Of a DNA stretch of 20,388 nt, positions 6,667 through 14,445 are shown one piece after another. This stretch comes from an uncultured Bacilli bacterium (GTDB taxonomy: Bacteria > Bacillota_I > Bacilli_A > RF39 > UBA660). Location: assembly GCA_910584305.1 (NCBI GenBank), contig CAJTZW010000021.1, positions 1 through 20,388 of the forward strand, written 5' to 3'. Under the pieces are notes generated by a model that saw nothing but the letters and a program-made list of their open reading frames with translations, was not told where the DNA came from and ran no database searches. Position numbers and translations under genes: made by a program. Numbering within the stretch: the stretch's first letter is position 1; every line of letters begins with the position of its first letter.

Positions 6667-8095
6667 AATATGATTTTCCAAAATATACAATATGTTTTGC
6701 TTCTCTTCCACAATACATGCATCTTTCATCATGTACTTCATCATCACTTATACAACGAGTGGAAGCACTTGTCTCTTCCTTAATACGAACTTCACATGCT
6801 GGTTCACCGCAAAAAGGTGCTTTAATAAATCCAACTTTTGTATTCAATACATCTTTAAACTCATCATATGTAGTAACACGATATATATGATCTTGTAAAT
6901 GTTTTACTGCTTTTGCATACATCTCATTATGAATAATATCCAAAAGCCCCCTAATATATATGTGTGCCCCATCAAATTCAACGATTTGTTTTGTAGAATC
7001 ATTTCGTTTGACAACAACACACTGATGGTTTTCTATATCCTTTGGTCCAATCTCTATACGAACTGGTATCCCTCGCATTTCAGCCTCACTAAATTTCCAT
7101 CCTGGTGTTTTATTAGAATCATCTACCTTTGCACGAATTCCAATAGATTGTAAAGAATCTTGTAACGCAAAGCATGATTCCATAACACTCTTCTCCTCTG
7201 ATTTAATAGGCACAATAACCACTTGTATTGGTGCTACCCTAGGAGGTAAAACAAGTCCATTATCATCACCATGAACCATAATAATAGCCCCCAATAATCG
7301 AGTTGAAACACCAAAGGAAGTTTGATACACATATTTTTGTTCATTATTACTATCTAAATACTGTATATCAAATGCTTTTGCAAATCCCTGCCCAAAATAA
7401 TGGCTAGTTCCTGATTGCAAAGATTTACCATCATGCATCATTGCTTCAATCGTATACGTTTCTTCTGCACCTGCAAACTTCTCCTTCTCTGTTTTTCTAC
7501 CTGTAAGCATAGGAAGCGCTAATAAATCGCGGCACATATCATCATATAGCTTTAACATCATACGAGTTTCCAAACGTGCCTCTTCTTCAGTCGCATGAAT
7601 CGTATGACCCTCTTGCCATAAGAATTCAGAACCTCTAAGAAAAGGGCGTGTGGTTTTTTCCCATCGAACTACAGAACACCACTGATTATACTTCTTCGGT
7701 AAATCACGATATGAATTCACGATTTTAGAAAAATGCTCACAAAACAAAGTTTCACTTGTAGGTCGAATAAATAAATTTTCCTCCAGTGTATCGAATCCAC
7801 CTTTGGTAACAACTGCACATTCAGGAGCAAATCCCTCTATATGGTCTGCTTCTTTTTGTAATAAGCTTTCTGGAATCAGCATAGGCATATATACATTTTC
7901 ATGCCCAGTTTCTTTAAACCTCTCATCTAAATACTTTTGAATATTTTCCCAGATCGCATATCCATAAGGTCTATAAATAATAAACCCCTTTAAGCTAGAA
8001 TAATCCATAAGCTCCGCTTTGCGACACACATCTGTATACCATTGTGCAAAATCCACATCCATAGAACATATTGCATCATTTTTTTTCTGATTCAT
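6665..8095 (-). CDS. proS: Prolyl-tRNA synthetase, archaeal/eukaryal-type (ProS type 3)
   Basis: This class II synthetase charges tRNA-Pro. The start is set at 8095, with AGAGGT in front; an upstream in-frame start at 8131 would reach into the promoter. The 476-residue product lacks the large editing insertion of the common bacterial ProRS. Class II motif 2 is seen in VVRWEKTTRPFLRGSEF and motif 3 near STRLLGAIIMVHGDDNG. The C-terminal zinc domain has four ligands at C429, C434, C459 and C462, and the protein ends in a tyrosine, as known for the Thermus enzyme. This type is the normal ProRS in some Firmicutes. No T-box fits in the short leader. Confidence 0.95.
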   Translation of the reverse strand: MNQKKNDAICSMDVDFAQWYTDVCRKAELMDYSSLKGFIIYRPYGYAIWENIQKYLDERFKETGHENVYMPMLIPESLLQKEADHIEGFAPECAVVTKGGFDTLEENLFIRPTSETLFCEHFSKIVNSYRDLPKKYNQWCSVVRWEKTTRPFLRGSEFLWQEGHTIHATEEEARLETRMMLKLYDDMCRDLLALPMLTGRKTEKEKFAGAEETYTIEAMMHDGKSLQSGTSHYFGQGFAKAFDIQYLDSNNEQKYVYQTSFGVSTRLLGAIIMVHGDDNGLVLPPRVAPIQVVIVPIKSEEKSVMESCFALQDSLQSIGIRAKVDDSNKTPGWKFSEAEMRGIPVRIEIGPKDIENHQCVVVKRNDSTKQIVEFDGAHIYIRGLLDIIHNEMYAKAVKHLQDHIYRVTTYDEFKDVLNTKVGFIKAPFCGEPACEVRIKEETSASTRCISDDEVHDERCMYCGREAKHIVYFGKSY

Positions 8096-8131
8096 ACATT
8101 TACCTCTTTCTTTTATATCATACGTAACCAA

Positions 8132-8160
8132 ATTATAACATTATTCAATAAAATTAACAA
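8132..8160 (-). promoter_or_regulatory. proS promoter
   Basis: The -35 is TTGTTA (8160-8155), the spacer 17 nt and the -10 TATAAT (8137-8132), preceded by TGT (extended -10). The 120-bp divergent space to the coat gene at 8216 must also hold that gene's promoter. A weak TATAAA (8168-8173) is visible there on the plus strand, but a sporulation-sigma promoter could not be assigned. Confidence 0.75.
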
Positions 8161-8215
8161 TAATAAGTATAAAATCAAATGTAAGTTTCAAAATAAATAT
8201 GAAAGGAAGGATTTT

Positions 8216-8413
8216 ATGGAACAAGTACCTGCAATTATTTCGACTAAGGATTTAGCATACCTAAGTGATATGTTCGAATGGAATTTTATTGCGGCAAAAA
8301 AAGCATTACATTATAGCAATGAGGTACAGGATGAAAACATTCAAAAAAAATTAAAGAATGTATATCAAATGCATGAAAAAAATCTAAAAAAAATTTTAGA
8401 AATATTACAATAA
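8216..8413 (+). CDS. Small CotF-like spore coat family protein
   Basis: This 65-residue acidic and basic helical protein starts at the ATG after AAAGGAAGG (8203-8211). The pattern (ISTKDLAYLSDMFEWNFIAAKKALHY, shown here only in part, then a heptad-like helix ending KKILEIL) fits the first half of the ferritin-like CotF fold: a helix pair without the C-terminal GWY motif. It lies nine bases before a clear CotF-domain gene, and the two very likely form one sporulation operon. In this family, short partners of CotF-type proteins are common. Assignment is by helical pattern and neighbour, so moderate. Confidence 0.7.
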   Translation: MEQVPAIISTKDLAYLSDMFEWNFIAAKKALHYSNEVQDENIQKKLKNVYQMHEKNLKKILEILQ

Positions 8414-8422
8414 GGAGAAAAC

Positions 8423-8740
8423 ATGAACGAGAATAAAATAGAAAACCCCAAAACAGAAGTTCCACAAACACCTGATATGAATGATCGTGACTATATAAAT
8501 GATATCCTGGAGACAGAAAAGAATATGAGTGTTAATATGACCATTGCTCTAAATGAAGCAAGTAATGAAAAACTATATGAAGAACTATTCGATATCTTTA
8601 AAGATATAAAAGAAAAACAAAGAGAATTATTCGAATATATGTTTAAGCAAGGATGGTATACATTAGAAAAAGCAGAAGATACAAAAATCACACAAACTTA
8701 CAATCAATTAGAGCAAAAATATCAGGAGTTACAAAAATAA
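8423..8740 (+). CDS. Spore coat protein, CotF family
   Basis: The 105-residue product has a Pro/Asn-rich N-terminus (1-18) and then a Coat_F domain (about 20-90). This starts NDRDYINDILETEKNMS and ends with the family hallmark FKQGWYTLEKAE. CotF proteins are layered on the forespore surface and are usually made under mother-cell sigma factors. AAGGAG precedes the ATG. The gene follows the 65-residue partner by nine bases and ends at a terminator. It is the only plus-strand operon in the window, divergent from proS. Confidence 0.88.
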   Translation: MNENKIENPKTEVPQTPDMNDRDYINDILETEKNMSVNMTIALNEASNEKLYEELFDIFKDIKEKQRELFEYMFKQGWYTLEKAEDTKITQTYNQLEQKYQELQK

Positions 8741-8768
8741 AACCATGTCAAGTGGTTTTATTTTTATT
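8739..8768 (+). terminator. Terminator of the spore coat operon
   Basis: AAAACCA (8739-8745) pairs with TGGTTTT (8753-8759) over a 7-nt loop, and is followed by ATTTTTATT. It overlaps the last bases of the coat gene stop. The remaining stretch 8769-8999 is very AT-rich, and I see no gene in it on either strand. Confidence 0.75.
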
Positions 8769-8999
8769 ATAACAATTTGGCAATAAAATGAACAAAAAAA
8801 AAGATTCATTGAACACTCTAAATTATAAATTTAATACACATGAGTGGTGCAAAAACCATGATATAAACTTCCACTGTGAACAAATCAAAAAGCAGTCATA
8901 ATTCCGAATTTATAAACTTTATTATCCAAAATACAGATTTTCAAATTTCTATTTCTCTTAGCAGAAATTCTATTATTTTCTTCTATGCAATCTATATAA

Positions 9000-9503
9000 T
9001 TAAAGTTTTTTACAAAAATAATACCCAAAATATAATAAAATTTGAATCAATAGGAAACGAATCGTTGTTTCGAAAACTAAACTTACCATATCCCAAATTG
9101 TAAGATATCCTCCAAACAAAATATATAACAACAACACACTTATAACAAACGCTAAATCTAATAAAAAATTCGCAAAAATCCGATATATAATATATACATT
9201 TCTTTTCATACGTAAAAATAAAAATGCTGAATTTTGAAAATCCTTCCAAAATAGCTGTGCACTTATATAAATTAAATTATTATATTGATATAAAAATGAT
9301 ATACAAGCTATAATCCCATATTTTGTAAAATAACCAGACCCAAGGACCATTTTAACATAGTTAATATCTAAAGCATCCATAGACAACACTGAGAATAGAA
9401 AAATCAAAAAAACAACACAACCATATAACAAAATATTCTTTATAAAAAATCTACGGATATATAAAATATCGGAATATAAAATATACTTCAAAATAATCAC
9501 CAT
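9000..9503 (-). CDS. Multispanning membrane protein of the ABC cassette, apparently C-terminally shortened
   Basis: The product is 167 residues with about four to five hydrophobic segments and basic loops. The pattern around FLLIQILLYFGYYFCKKL resembles FILIQLFSVFGALLSKLF in the 248-residue membrane protein of the same operon. The two look like paralogous permease subunits, this one ending about 60 residues earlier, before the last two membrane segments. The other frames downstream give only hydrophilic or stopped sequence, so a simple frameshift does not restore it. It starts directly after the ATPase stop (TAG ATG) without a good ribosome binding site. Function is otherwise unknown; it is a possible third permease or immunity-like subunit. 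Confidence 0.6.
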   Translation of the reverse strand: MVIILKYILYSDILYIRRFFIKNILLYGCVVFLIFLFSVLSMDALDINYVKMVLGSGYFTKYGIIACISFLYQYNNLIYISAQLFWKDFQNSAFLFLRMKRNVYIIYRIFANFLLDLAFVISVLLLYILFGGYLTIWDMVSLVFETTIRFLLIQILLYFGYYFCKKL

Positions 9504-10142
9504 CTATTTTTTCTTTGCACGTACATTGCCACCATCAAACACATATATAAAGTCTGCTAAGCTTTCTATATCCTCCCTAATATGAGAAGATATTATAATT
9601 ATTTTTCCCTTTGTCTTTTCCTCTAAAAGAATATCTTTTATATCAGAAACTGTGATTTCTTCTACCCCATTAAATGGCTCATCTAATATCATTACATCAG
9701 GATTTTCCATAAGTACTTGCACAATTCCAAGTTTTTGCTTCATCCCAAGGGAATAGGTATGATAAGGCTTATTTTTAACCTCTGTTAATCCAAGACGATC
9801 CATTGTATCTAAAATTTCATGTTTCCCTATTCTTTTTTGAATACTCGCAAGTAAAACTAAGTTTTCATACCCAGTAATATTTGGTAAAAAGCTTGGCGTT
9901 TCAATCAATGCTCTTGTGTTAGGTGCCATTTTGCCATTTCCAATAATATTATCGTTATCAAATAAAATCTCACCTGAAGTAGGATGGTAAAAACCACACA
10001 ACATTTTTAACAAAACTGACTTCCCACTTCCATTTCTTCCAATAAATCCATAAATATGGCCACTTTCAAACACCATATTGATATCACTCAATACAGTATT
10101 ATTCTTAAATTTTTTACTAACATTTTTTACCTCAATTTTCAT
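9504..10142 (-). CDS. ABC transporter ATP-binding protein
   Basis: This 212-residue single nucleotide-binding domain energises the membrane proteins on either side. Walker A is GRNGSGKS (35-42), the signature is the variant YSLGM (130-134), Walker B is VMILDEP (150-156), and the switch His is H187 in SSH. The short length and the YSLGMKQKLG signature are typical of the BcrA/lantibiotic-immunity and multidrug branch of ABC-2 exporters, not of importers. It overlaps the end of the 248-residue permease by 11 nt and abuts the next gene, so the four transport genes are translationally linked. Confidence 0.93.
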   Translation of the reverse strand: MKIEVKNVSKKFKNNTVLSDINMVFESGHIYGFIGRNGSGKSVLLKMLCGFYHPTSGEILFDNDNIIGNGKMAPNTRALIETPSFLPNITGYENLVLLASIQKRIGKHEILDTMDRLGLTEVKNKPYHTYSLGMKQKLGIVQVLMENPDVMILDEPFNGVEEITVSDIKDILLEEKTKGKIIIISSHIREDIESLADFIYVFDGGNVRAKKK

Positions 10143-10878
10143 AAATTTCTCCTATCTTTATACATACTTTATACAACAAATATAAAATTAGTAAAATACA
10201 TACAATATAAATACCAGAACATAGTATTTCAAAAGTAAATGTTTTGTACGAATTTAACCAAAAATATTGAACAGGATTCACAAACATTTTTGAAAGAGAA
10301 TCTACCACATAATCAGAAGAAGTAGTACTCGTAACAAGACAAATTACTACCCCTAAACATTGTATAGAAAGTATAACAAATTTACTAAATAATTTCGATA
10401 GCAATGCACCAAAAACACTAAACAACTGAATCAATATAAAATAACGTATGATATAAAATAGAACATACACTACATTGGTAACATCATAATTTCCAATACT
10501 ATCAATTACCAAACCTTCTTGATTTAATAAAACAATCTCTATTATAAACACCGCCAGTTGCAACAAAAATAAAACGCTATTACTTAATAATACATAAAGT
10601 AATACCCTATGAAAATAACCTTTCTTATTTCCACAGCGAATAATTAATGCATAATTTTGATCAAACAGAGAAATTGTACTCAGTGTATTTATTAAATATA
10701 ACCCTAATACAATAAATAGATAAAATTCATTAGTAAAACCTGCTAAAACTGTCCCTATATATGAATATTGCATTCCGGAATATTTAATAAGATACACATG
10801 CAATATAATAAATACGAATATAAGGGTTTTGAAATTGTGGTGCCAAATTAAATCTTTATATTTCATAAAAGTTTTCAT
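10132..10878 (-). CDS. ABC-2-like membrane subunit (248 aa)
   Basis: The product is 248 residues with about six hydrophobic segments (near 17-35, 50-70, 90-115, 135-160, 165-185 and 215-240) and a cytoplasmic basic N-terminus. No named family motif is recognised. Size, topology and tight linkage to the ATPase (11-nt overlap) indicate an ABC-2-type permease subunit. Its first codon shares a base with the stop of the 293-residue gene before it. Its first two thirds resemble the 167-residue protein at 9000-9503. Confidence 0.75.
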   Translation of the reverse strand: MKTFMKYKDLIWHHNFKTLIFVFIILHVYLIKYSGMQYSYIGTVLAGFTNEFYLFIVLGLYLINTLSTISLFDQNYALIIRCGNKKGYFHRVLLYVLLSNSVLFLLQLAVFIIEIVLLNQEGLVIDSIGNYDVTNVVYVLFYIIRYFILIQLFSVFGALLSKLFSKFVILSIQCLGVVICLVTSTTSSDYVVDSLSKMFVNPVQYFWLNSYKTFTFEILCSGIYIVCILLILYLLYKVCIKIGEIYEN

Positions 10879-11759
10879 TATTTCTCACCTTCTATAAATA
10901 CACTCTCTTTATTATAATAACTTATAAATACGACCAGTGTTGAAATTACTGCAAGGCCAATTCCTACCAAAAGCATCGGAAATAAAGACTCACTATTATA
11001 TACCCATGCCCCACTAAAATTAAAACAAGACTGATATATACTATCTTTAAATAGAATATTTCCTACCACCACTTCAAAAAAAATAAAGAGAATTAAATAC
11101 AAAACATACCCAGCAATTGAAGCTACAAAGAAATTATCATTTTTTTTACAACAAAGTACACCCAAATTAACCCAAAAAATAGAATGACAGCAAAGGTTCA
11201 AGAAATAGCAAATGAAAAATATAACTATATTTTCAAGTTGCCATAAACGTAAAAAGCCTTCTGGATAATGATCCTGTATAGTTAACTGTGCATCAAAATG
11301 GCCTGAAATACTATAGGCAAAACAAAGCCCTAGTAATATACAAAAAATAAGTAGTAAGACACCCTTAAATGAATACAAATATTCACGAATAAAATATTTA
11401 TTATAACTCGTTCGTGTTAATGTATTCTTTAAATAACCGCCTTTCATCTTTTTGAAAAAGCGTTGAATGGATACAATAATCACCAAGAATGGGAAAATAA
11501 ATTGTAATACCATCGTAGCTTTTCGAACGATAAAGATACAAAAATATTCACTAATAGTATCTGGGGGAAGCACTTTGTGCTGATAATATTGACAGTAATC
11601 TTCATCCGGATTTTCCAAGCACTCCTCCACTGTTTCATTCGTTGAATTTGTTATTTGAATACGAAAACTTCTTTCTCCTAAAAAACTATGAAATACGCAA
11701 CCAAATATAATAAGAAGAGCAATTATAAATAAGGAATTATTTTTCAAAAATTTTTTCAT
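10878..11759 (-). CDS. ABC-2-like membrane subunit with extracytoplasmic loop (293 aa)
   Basis: The product is 293 residues. A first membrane segment (about 9-26) is followed by an outside loop of roughly 50 residues holding two Cys 10 residues apart (C47 and C57). About five further segments follow, and the tail is short and charged. A single segment, a loop, then a permease bundle is the usual ABC-2 layout. AAAGGA precedes the ATG. It is the first transport gene, 66 nt after the small secreted-protein gene with no convincing terminator between, so the two are probably cotranscribed. The substrate is unknown; the neighbour is the obvious candidate. Confidence 0.75.
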   Translation of the reverse strand: MKKFLKNNSLFIIALLIIFGCVFHSFLGERSFRIQITNSTNETVEECLENPDEDYCQYYQHKVLPPDTISEYFCIFIVRKATMVLQFIFPFLVIIVSIQRFFKKMKGGYLKNTLTRTSYNKYFIREYLYSFKGVLLLIFCILLGLCFAYSISGHFDAQLTIQDHYPEGFLRLWQLENIVIFFICYFLNLCCHSIFWVNLGVLCCKKNDNFFVASIAGYVLYLILFIFFEVVVGNILFKDSIYQSCFNFSGAWVYNSESLFPMLLVGIGLAVISTLVVFISYYNKESVFIEGEK

Positions 11760-11825
11760 TGTTTATTTCCTTTCTTTTATACAAAAAGGTAAAGAGAACT
11801 GGAACATATAAGCTATTTTAATTTA

Positions 11826-12209
11826 TTAATATATCCATACACCAGAATAACTCGTTGTCGTAGAAGAATAGGTAGTTGGAGCAATATGCAACTCTATAAT
11901 ATAAGAATCTTTCAGTACACTAGGATTGGCCACATTAAATGTATTACCTGCTGTAATTGTATACCAAGAAGAACCTTCTCCAGCATCACTTGCCACAAAA
12001 CGGAATACTAAACTTCTACCACTTGTAGAACTTGTATACAAGGCAGGATAACTTCCCGTCGTAGTTCTCGTAACTACATCATCATAAGTATCCCAAGCAA
12101 CACGTGAGATTTGAACATTTGAAATTGATTTCGTAGCTGCATTAACACTGGGGATTGTTACAACAAACAACAAAGAACAAACCAATAAAGATAAACATAA
12201 TTTTTTCAT
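11826..12209 (-). CDS. Small secreted Ser/Thr-rich protein, candidate substrate or partner of the ABC cassette
   Basis: The product is 127 residues from the ATG at 12209, chosen because GGGAGGA lies nine bases upstream. A clear Sec signal peptide (MKKLCLSLLVCSLL, cleavage near VNA-A at about residue 25) leaves a mature protein of about 100 residues. That part has no Cys, is rich in Ser and Thr, and has a predicted all-beta pattern ending in SGVWIY. The GEG...W... motif in the middle and the SGxW end recall, from memory, the DUF2712 family, small secreted proteins often encoded beside ABC transporters in Firmicutes. This is not verified. It is not a typical lantibiotic precursor: there are no Cys and no modification genes nearby. 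Possible roles are a bacteriocin-like factor or a cell-surface signal. Confidence 0.75.
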   Translation of the reverse strand: MKKLCLSLLVCSLLFVVTIPSVNAATKSISNVQISRVAWDTYDDVVTRTTTGSYPALYTSSTSGRSLVFRFVASDAGEGSSWYTITAGNTFNVANPSVLKDSYIIELHIAPTTYSSTTTSYSGVWIY

Positions 12210-12319
12210 AGATCTTAGTCCTCCCATATCATATGTTCCATTCTCTCATTTTCAAAATAACATGAATCACTTTATAAAAAAGTATTTTTACATCAACAGT
12301 CTAAAAATATGTACAAATC

Positions 12320-12362
12320 GACAAAATATGAAATCTTTTGTAAAATATAGTCATATTTTGTC
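12320..12362. repeat. Perfect 12-bp inverted repeat upstream of the secreted-protein gene
   Basis: GACAAAATATGA (12320-12331) and its exact complement TCATATTTTGTC (12351-12362) flank a 19-nt AT-rich spacer. It lies about 110 nt upstream of the start codon at 12209, where it could be an operator or a hairpin in the leader. The motif GTCATATTTTGTCATAT adds a short direct repeat (12350-12366 area). Confidence 0.8.
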
Positions 12363-12394
12363 ATATAAAATACCAAAAATATTCTTATACACTT

Positions 12395-12425
12395 ATTATA
12401 CAATTCTATTCAAACATTTTTTCAA
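12395..12425 (-). promoter_or_regulatory. Possible promoter of the secreted protein/ABC cassette
   Basis: TATAAT at 12400-12395 on the minus strand, with TTGAAA (12425-12420) at a long 19-nt spacing. If used, the leader would be about 180 nt and would contain the 12320-12362 inverted repeat. No better sigma-A pair is seen closer to the gene. Confidence 0.35.
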
Positions 12426-12469
12426 AAAATAGCCATTCTTAAACCAATAGCAAACACTTTTTCAAAAAA
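12411..12469. repeat. Short direct repeat, 40-bp period, after tig
   Basis: CAAACATTTTTTCAAAAAA (12411-12429) recurs as CAAACACTTTTTCAAAAAA (12451-12469), 18 of 19 bases alike, exactly 40 bp apart. It lies between the tig stop and the possible cassette promoter. I see no convincing hairpin terminator for tig here. Confidence 0.6.
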
Positions 12470-12480
12470 AAAGGAAAACA

Positions 12481-13749
12481 TTAATTGTTCCCCCTCAAAA
12501 TTTCAATCGCCTTACGCATTTTCATATCATATTCTACCATATCAAGACCACCAAACGCATTTAGAAAATCCTCTTTTTTCATATTATATTTCTTAGAAAG
12601 ATCATCTGCTTCTTTTTCTACATCCTCTTTAGAAAGTTCTATTTTTTCCTCTTTCATAATAGCTTCTAATAGAAGTCTAGAAGAAACCCTCTTTGTAGCC
12701 TCTTCCTTCATTTGATCTCGAAGTGCTGCCTCATCAGAATTTGTAAATTGATAAAATTGTTCTAATGTAATTCCTTGCATTCTCAAGTTCTCATCGTATT
12801 GTTTAATCATACGACTTACTTCTTCTTCAATCATAGCATCTGGAATTTCTACTTTCATATTCTTAATAGCCTCATCTAACAATGAATCAATAAAATGATC
12901 CTCAGCATGATGCTCTTTATGCGCCTTAATATTCTCCTCTAACTGTTTTCTTAAAGATTCCTCTGAATCAATTCCTTCCATTCCTAAATCTTCAAAGAAA
13001 TCCTTGTTAAGTTCTGGAATTACAGTTGTCTTAATCTCATGAACCTTTACCTTAAAAGTTGCTGGCTGTCCTTTCAAATCCTCACTATGATATTCTTCAG
13101 GGAAAGTCACTTGAATTTCTCTTTCTTCATCTTTAGACATACCAATCAGTTGTTCTTCAAATCCTGGAATAAATGTATTTGAACCAATCGTTAATGAATA
13201 GTTCTCTCCCTTACCACCATCAAAAGGAATCCCATCCTTAAATCCTTCAAAATCGATAACAACCGTATCACCATTCTCCACTTTCCCGTCTTTTAAAACA
13301 GATTCTGCATAACGAGTACGAGTTTCTTCTACTGCTTTATCAATTTCCTCTTTACTAACAGTAACCTCTTCCTTTTTTACACCTAACTTTTTATATTTTC
13401 CTAAAATAACATCTGGTTTAGTAGTAAGTATAAATGTAAATTCAACTGCTTCTTTACTAAGAGATTTTAAATGTACTTCTGGTTGTGCTACAATCTCTAA
13501 ATCCTTATTCTCTTCAAGCATTTTCGCATAAGCTACTTGAAGTAATGCATCTGCTGCATCTAACAGTAAATTGTCTTCTCCATATTTCTTTATAAAAATA
13601 TCTTTTGGAGCTTTGCCAGGTCTAAAACCATCAATTTTAGCTTTTTTATTCGCTTCCTTGAATGCTCTATCTTTAGCACCTTCCCATTCAGAGCCTTCAA
13701 TTTTAATAGTAATTTCATGAATATTTTTATTTTCTTTTTCTTTTGCCAT
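12481..13749 (-). CDS. tig: Trigger factor (ribosome-associated chaperone, FKBP-type PPIase)
   Basis: The 422-residue product is normal in length for trigger factor. The ribosome-docking signature GFRPGKAP is at 41-48. The FKBP-type peptidyl-prolyl isomerase domain runs from about 150 to 240 and includes DTVVIDFEGFKDG and FIPGFEEQLIGM. The long helical C-terminal chaperone arms follow. AAGGAGG precedes the ATG. It is monocistronic here, with its own promoter and greA's terminator upstream. In many Firmicutes clpX or clpP follows tig, but here the ABC cassette does. Confidence 0.97.
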   Translation of the reverse strand: MAKEKENKNIHEITIKIEGSEWEGAKDRAFKEANKKAKIDGFRPGKAPKDIFIKKYGEDNLLLDAADALLQVAYAKMLEENKDLEIVAQPEVHLKSLSKEAVEFTFILTTKPDVILGKYKKLGVKKEEVTVSKEEIDKAVEETRTRYAESVLKDGKVENGDTVVIDFEGFKDGIPFDGGKGENYSLTIGSNTFIPGFEEQLIGMSKDEEREIQVTFPEEYHSEDLKGQPATFKVKVHEIKTTVIPELNKDFFEDLGMEGIDSEESLRKQLEENIKAHKEHHAEDHFIDSLLDEAIKNMKVEIPDAMIEEEVSRMIKQYDENLRMQGITLEQFYQFTNSDEAALRDQMKEEATKRVSSRLLLEAIMKEEKIELSKEDVEKEADDLSKKYNMKKEDFLNAFGGLDMVEYDMKMRKAIEILRGNN

Positions 13750-13772
13750 AAATCCTCCTTAAATCAATCAAT

Positions 13773-13801
13773 AGTATATACTATTTATAAACTTTTTTCA
13801 A
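13773..13801 (-). promoter_or_regulatory. tig promoter
   Basis: The -35 is TTGAAA (13801-13796), the spacer 17 nt and the -10 TATACT (13778-13773), inside a short palindrome AGTATATACT. The leader is only about 20 nt before the ATG at 13749. Confidence 0.75.
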
Positions 13802-13815
13802 GCCATCCAAAACAG

Positions 13816-13838
13816 AAAAAGATAGAAATATCTATCTT
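13816..13838 (-). terminator. Terminator of greA
   Basis: AAGATAGA (13838-13831) pairs with TCTATCTT (13826-13819) over TATT, followed by further T (13820-13816). It overlaps the greA TAA stop. Confidence 0.8.
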
Positions 13839-14307
13839 AAAAAATTTCTACAACCTCTACTTGATACTTTCCATTTGGACTTTCTACCCAAACTTGATCC
13901 CCAACAGAATGTCCTATAATTGCGCTAGCGATTGGTGATTCATTAGAAATTTTATTTTGAAAAGGATCCGCTTCCTTACTCCCTACAATAGAATATTCCT
14001 CTATTTCATCATCGTCTACATACTTAATTTTAACACTCGTACCAATTGATACTTTATCCGTTTGCCCACCTTGGATTACAATCGCATGTTCTACCATAGA
14101 TTCTAACTCGACGATTTTTCCTTCTACTTCTGCTTGCTCTGTACGAGCGGCATCATACTCTGCATTCTCACTTAAGTCTCCAAGAGCACGTGCTTCCTTC
14201 AACGCATTAATTACTTCTGGGCGTTTTACTTGTTTTAAATACTCAAGTTCTTTTTTTATTTCATCTAACCCTTCTTGGGTAAGATATATTTCTTTTGTAT
14301 TTGACAT
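13837..14307 (-). CDS. greA: Transcription elongation factor GreA
   Basis: GreA rescues backtracked RNA polymerase by stimulating cleavage of the transcript 3' end. The 156-residue product has the N-terminal antiparallel coiled coil with the acidic tip GDLSENAEY (D44 and E47 reach the polymerase active site), and the C-terminal FKBP-like domain (about 80-156, ending in WVESPNGKYQVEVV). GAGGTGA precedes the ATG. The trhP2-trhP1 pair lies upstream, as in Bacillus, but udk, which separates them there, is absent. A consensus promoter shows separate transcription. Confidence 0.97.
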   Translation of the reverse strand: MSNTKEIYLTQEGLDEIKKELEYLKQVKRPEVINALKEARALGDLSENAEYDAARTEQAEVEGKIVELESMVEHAIVIQGGQTDKVSIGTSVKIKYVDDDEIEEYSIVGSKEADPFQNKISNESPIASAIIGHSVGDQVWVESPNGKYQVEVVEIF

Positions 14308-14348
14308 ATAGTTTCACCTCAATTTTTCTTTATCATCAAACTTGCAAA

Positions 14349-14377
14349 AGTATACTACAATTTCATTTCTTTGTCAA
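14349..14377 (-). promoter_or_regulatory. greA promoter (consensus sigma-A)
   Basis: The -35 is a perfect TTGACA (14377-14372), the spacer 17 nt and the -10 TATACT (14354-14349). This is the best promoter in the window. Confidence 0.9.
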
Positions 14378-14445
14378 CTCATTCATAGGCAATTGATACA
14401 AATCAATCTTATTAGTAATCATAAATTGTCTTAAATGTGAGCCAA

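Noticed and set aside
8096..8215. Possible T-box riboswitch upstream of proS
   Set aside because: The -10 is only about 37 nt from the start codon, leaving no room for a T-box leader.
61..8990. Similar AT-rich stretches starting AAAATACAGATTTT at about 62 and 8929, both containing TAGCAGAA
   Set aside because: Beyond about 20 bases the match needs gaps and the sequence is very AT-rich; no terminal repeats or duplication ends, so chance similarity is likely.
8769..8999. Possible frameshifted continuation of the 167-residue membrane protein
   Set aside because: The only long open continuation is hydrophilic and shows none of the membrane segments expected from the 248-residue paralogue.
8876..9103. 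Plus-strand frame of 75 codons in the AT-rich gap and over the end of the membrane gene
   Set aside because: Low-complexity sequence, no ribosome binding site, antisense to a better-supported gene over part of its length.
11826..12209. Lantibiotic or lactococcin-972-type precursor
   Set aside because: No Cys, no double-Gly leader, no modification enzymes nearby, and the mature part does not show the lactococcin 972 pattern as I recall it.
12411..12480. CRISPR-like or tandem repeat array after tig
   Set aside because: Only two copies of a 19-base low-complexity unit; no further units.
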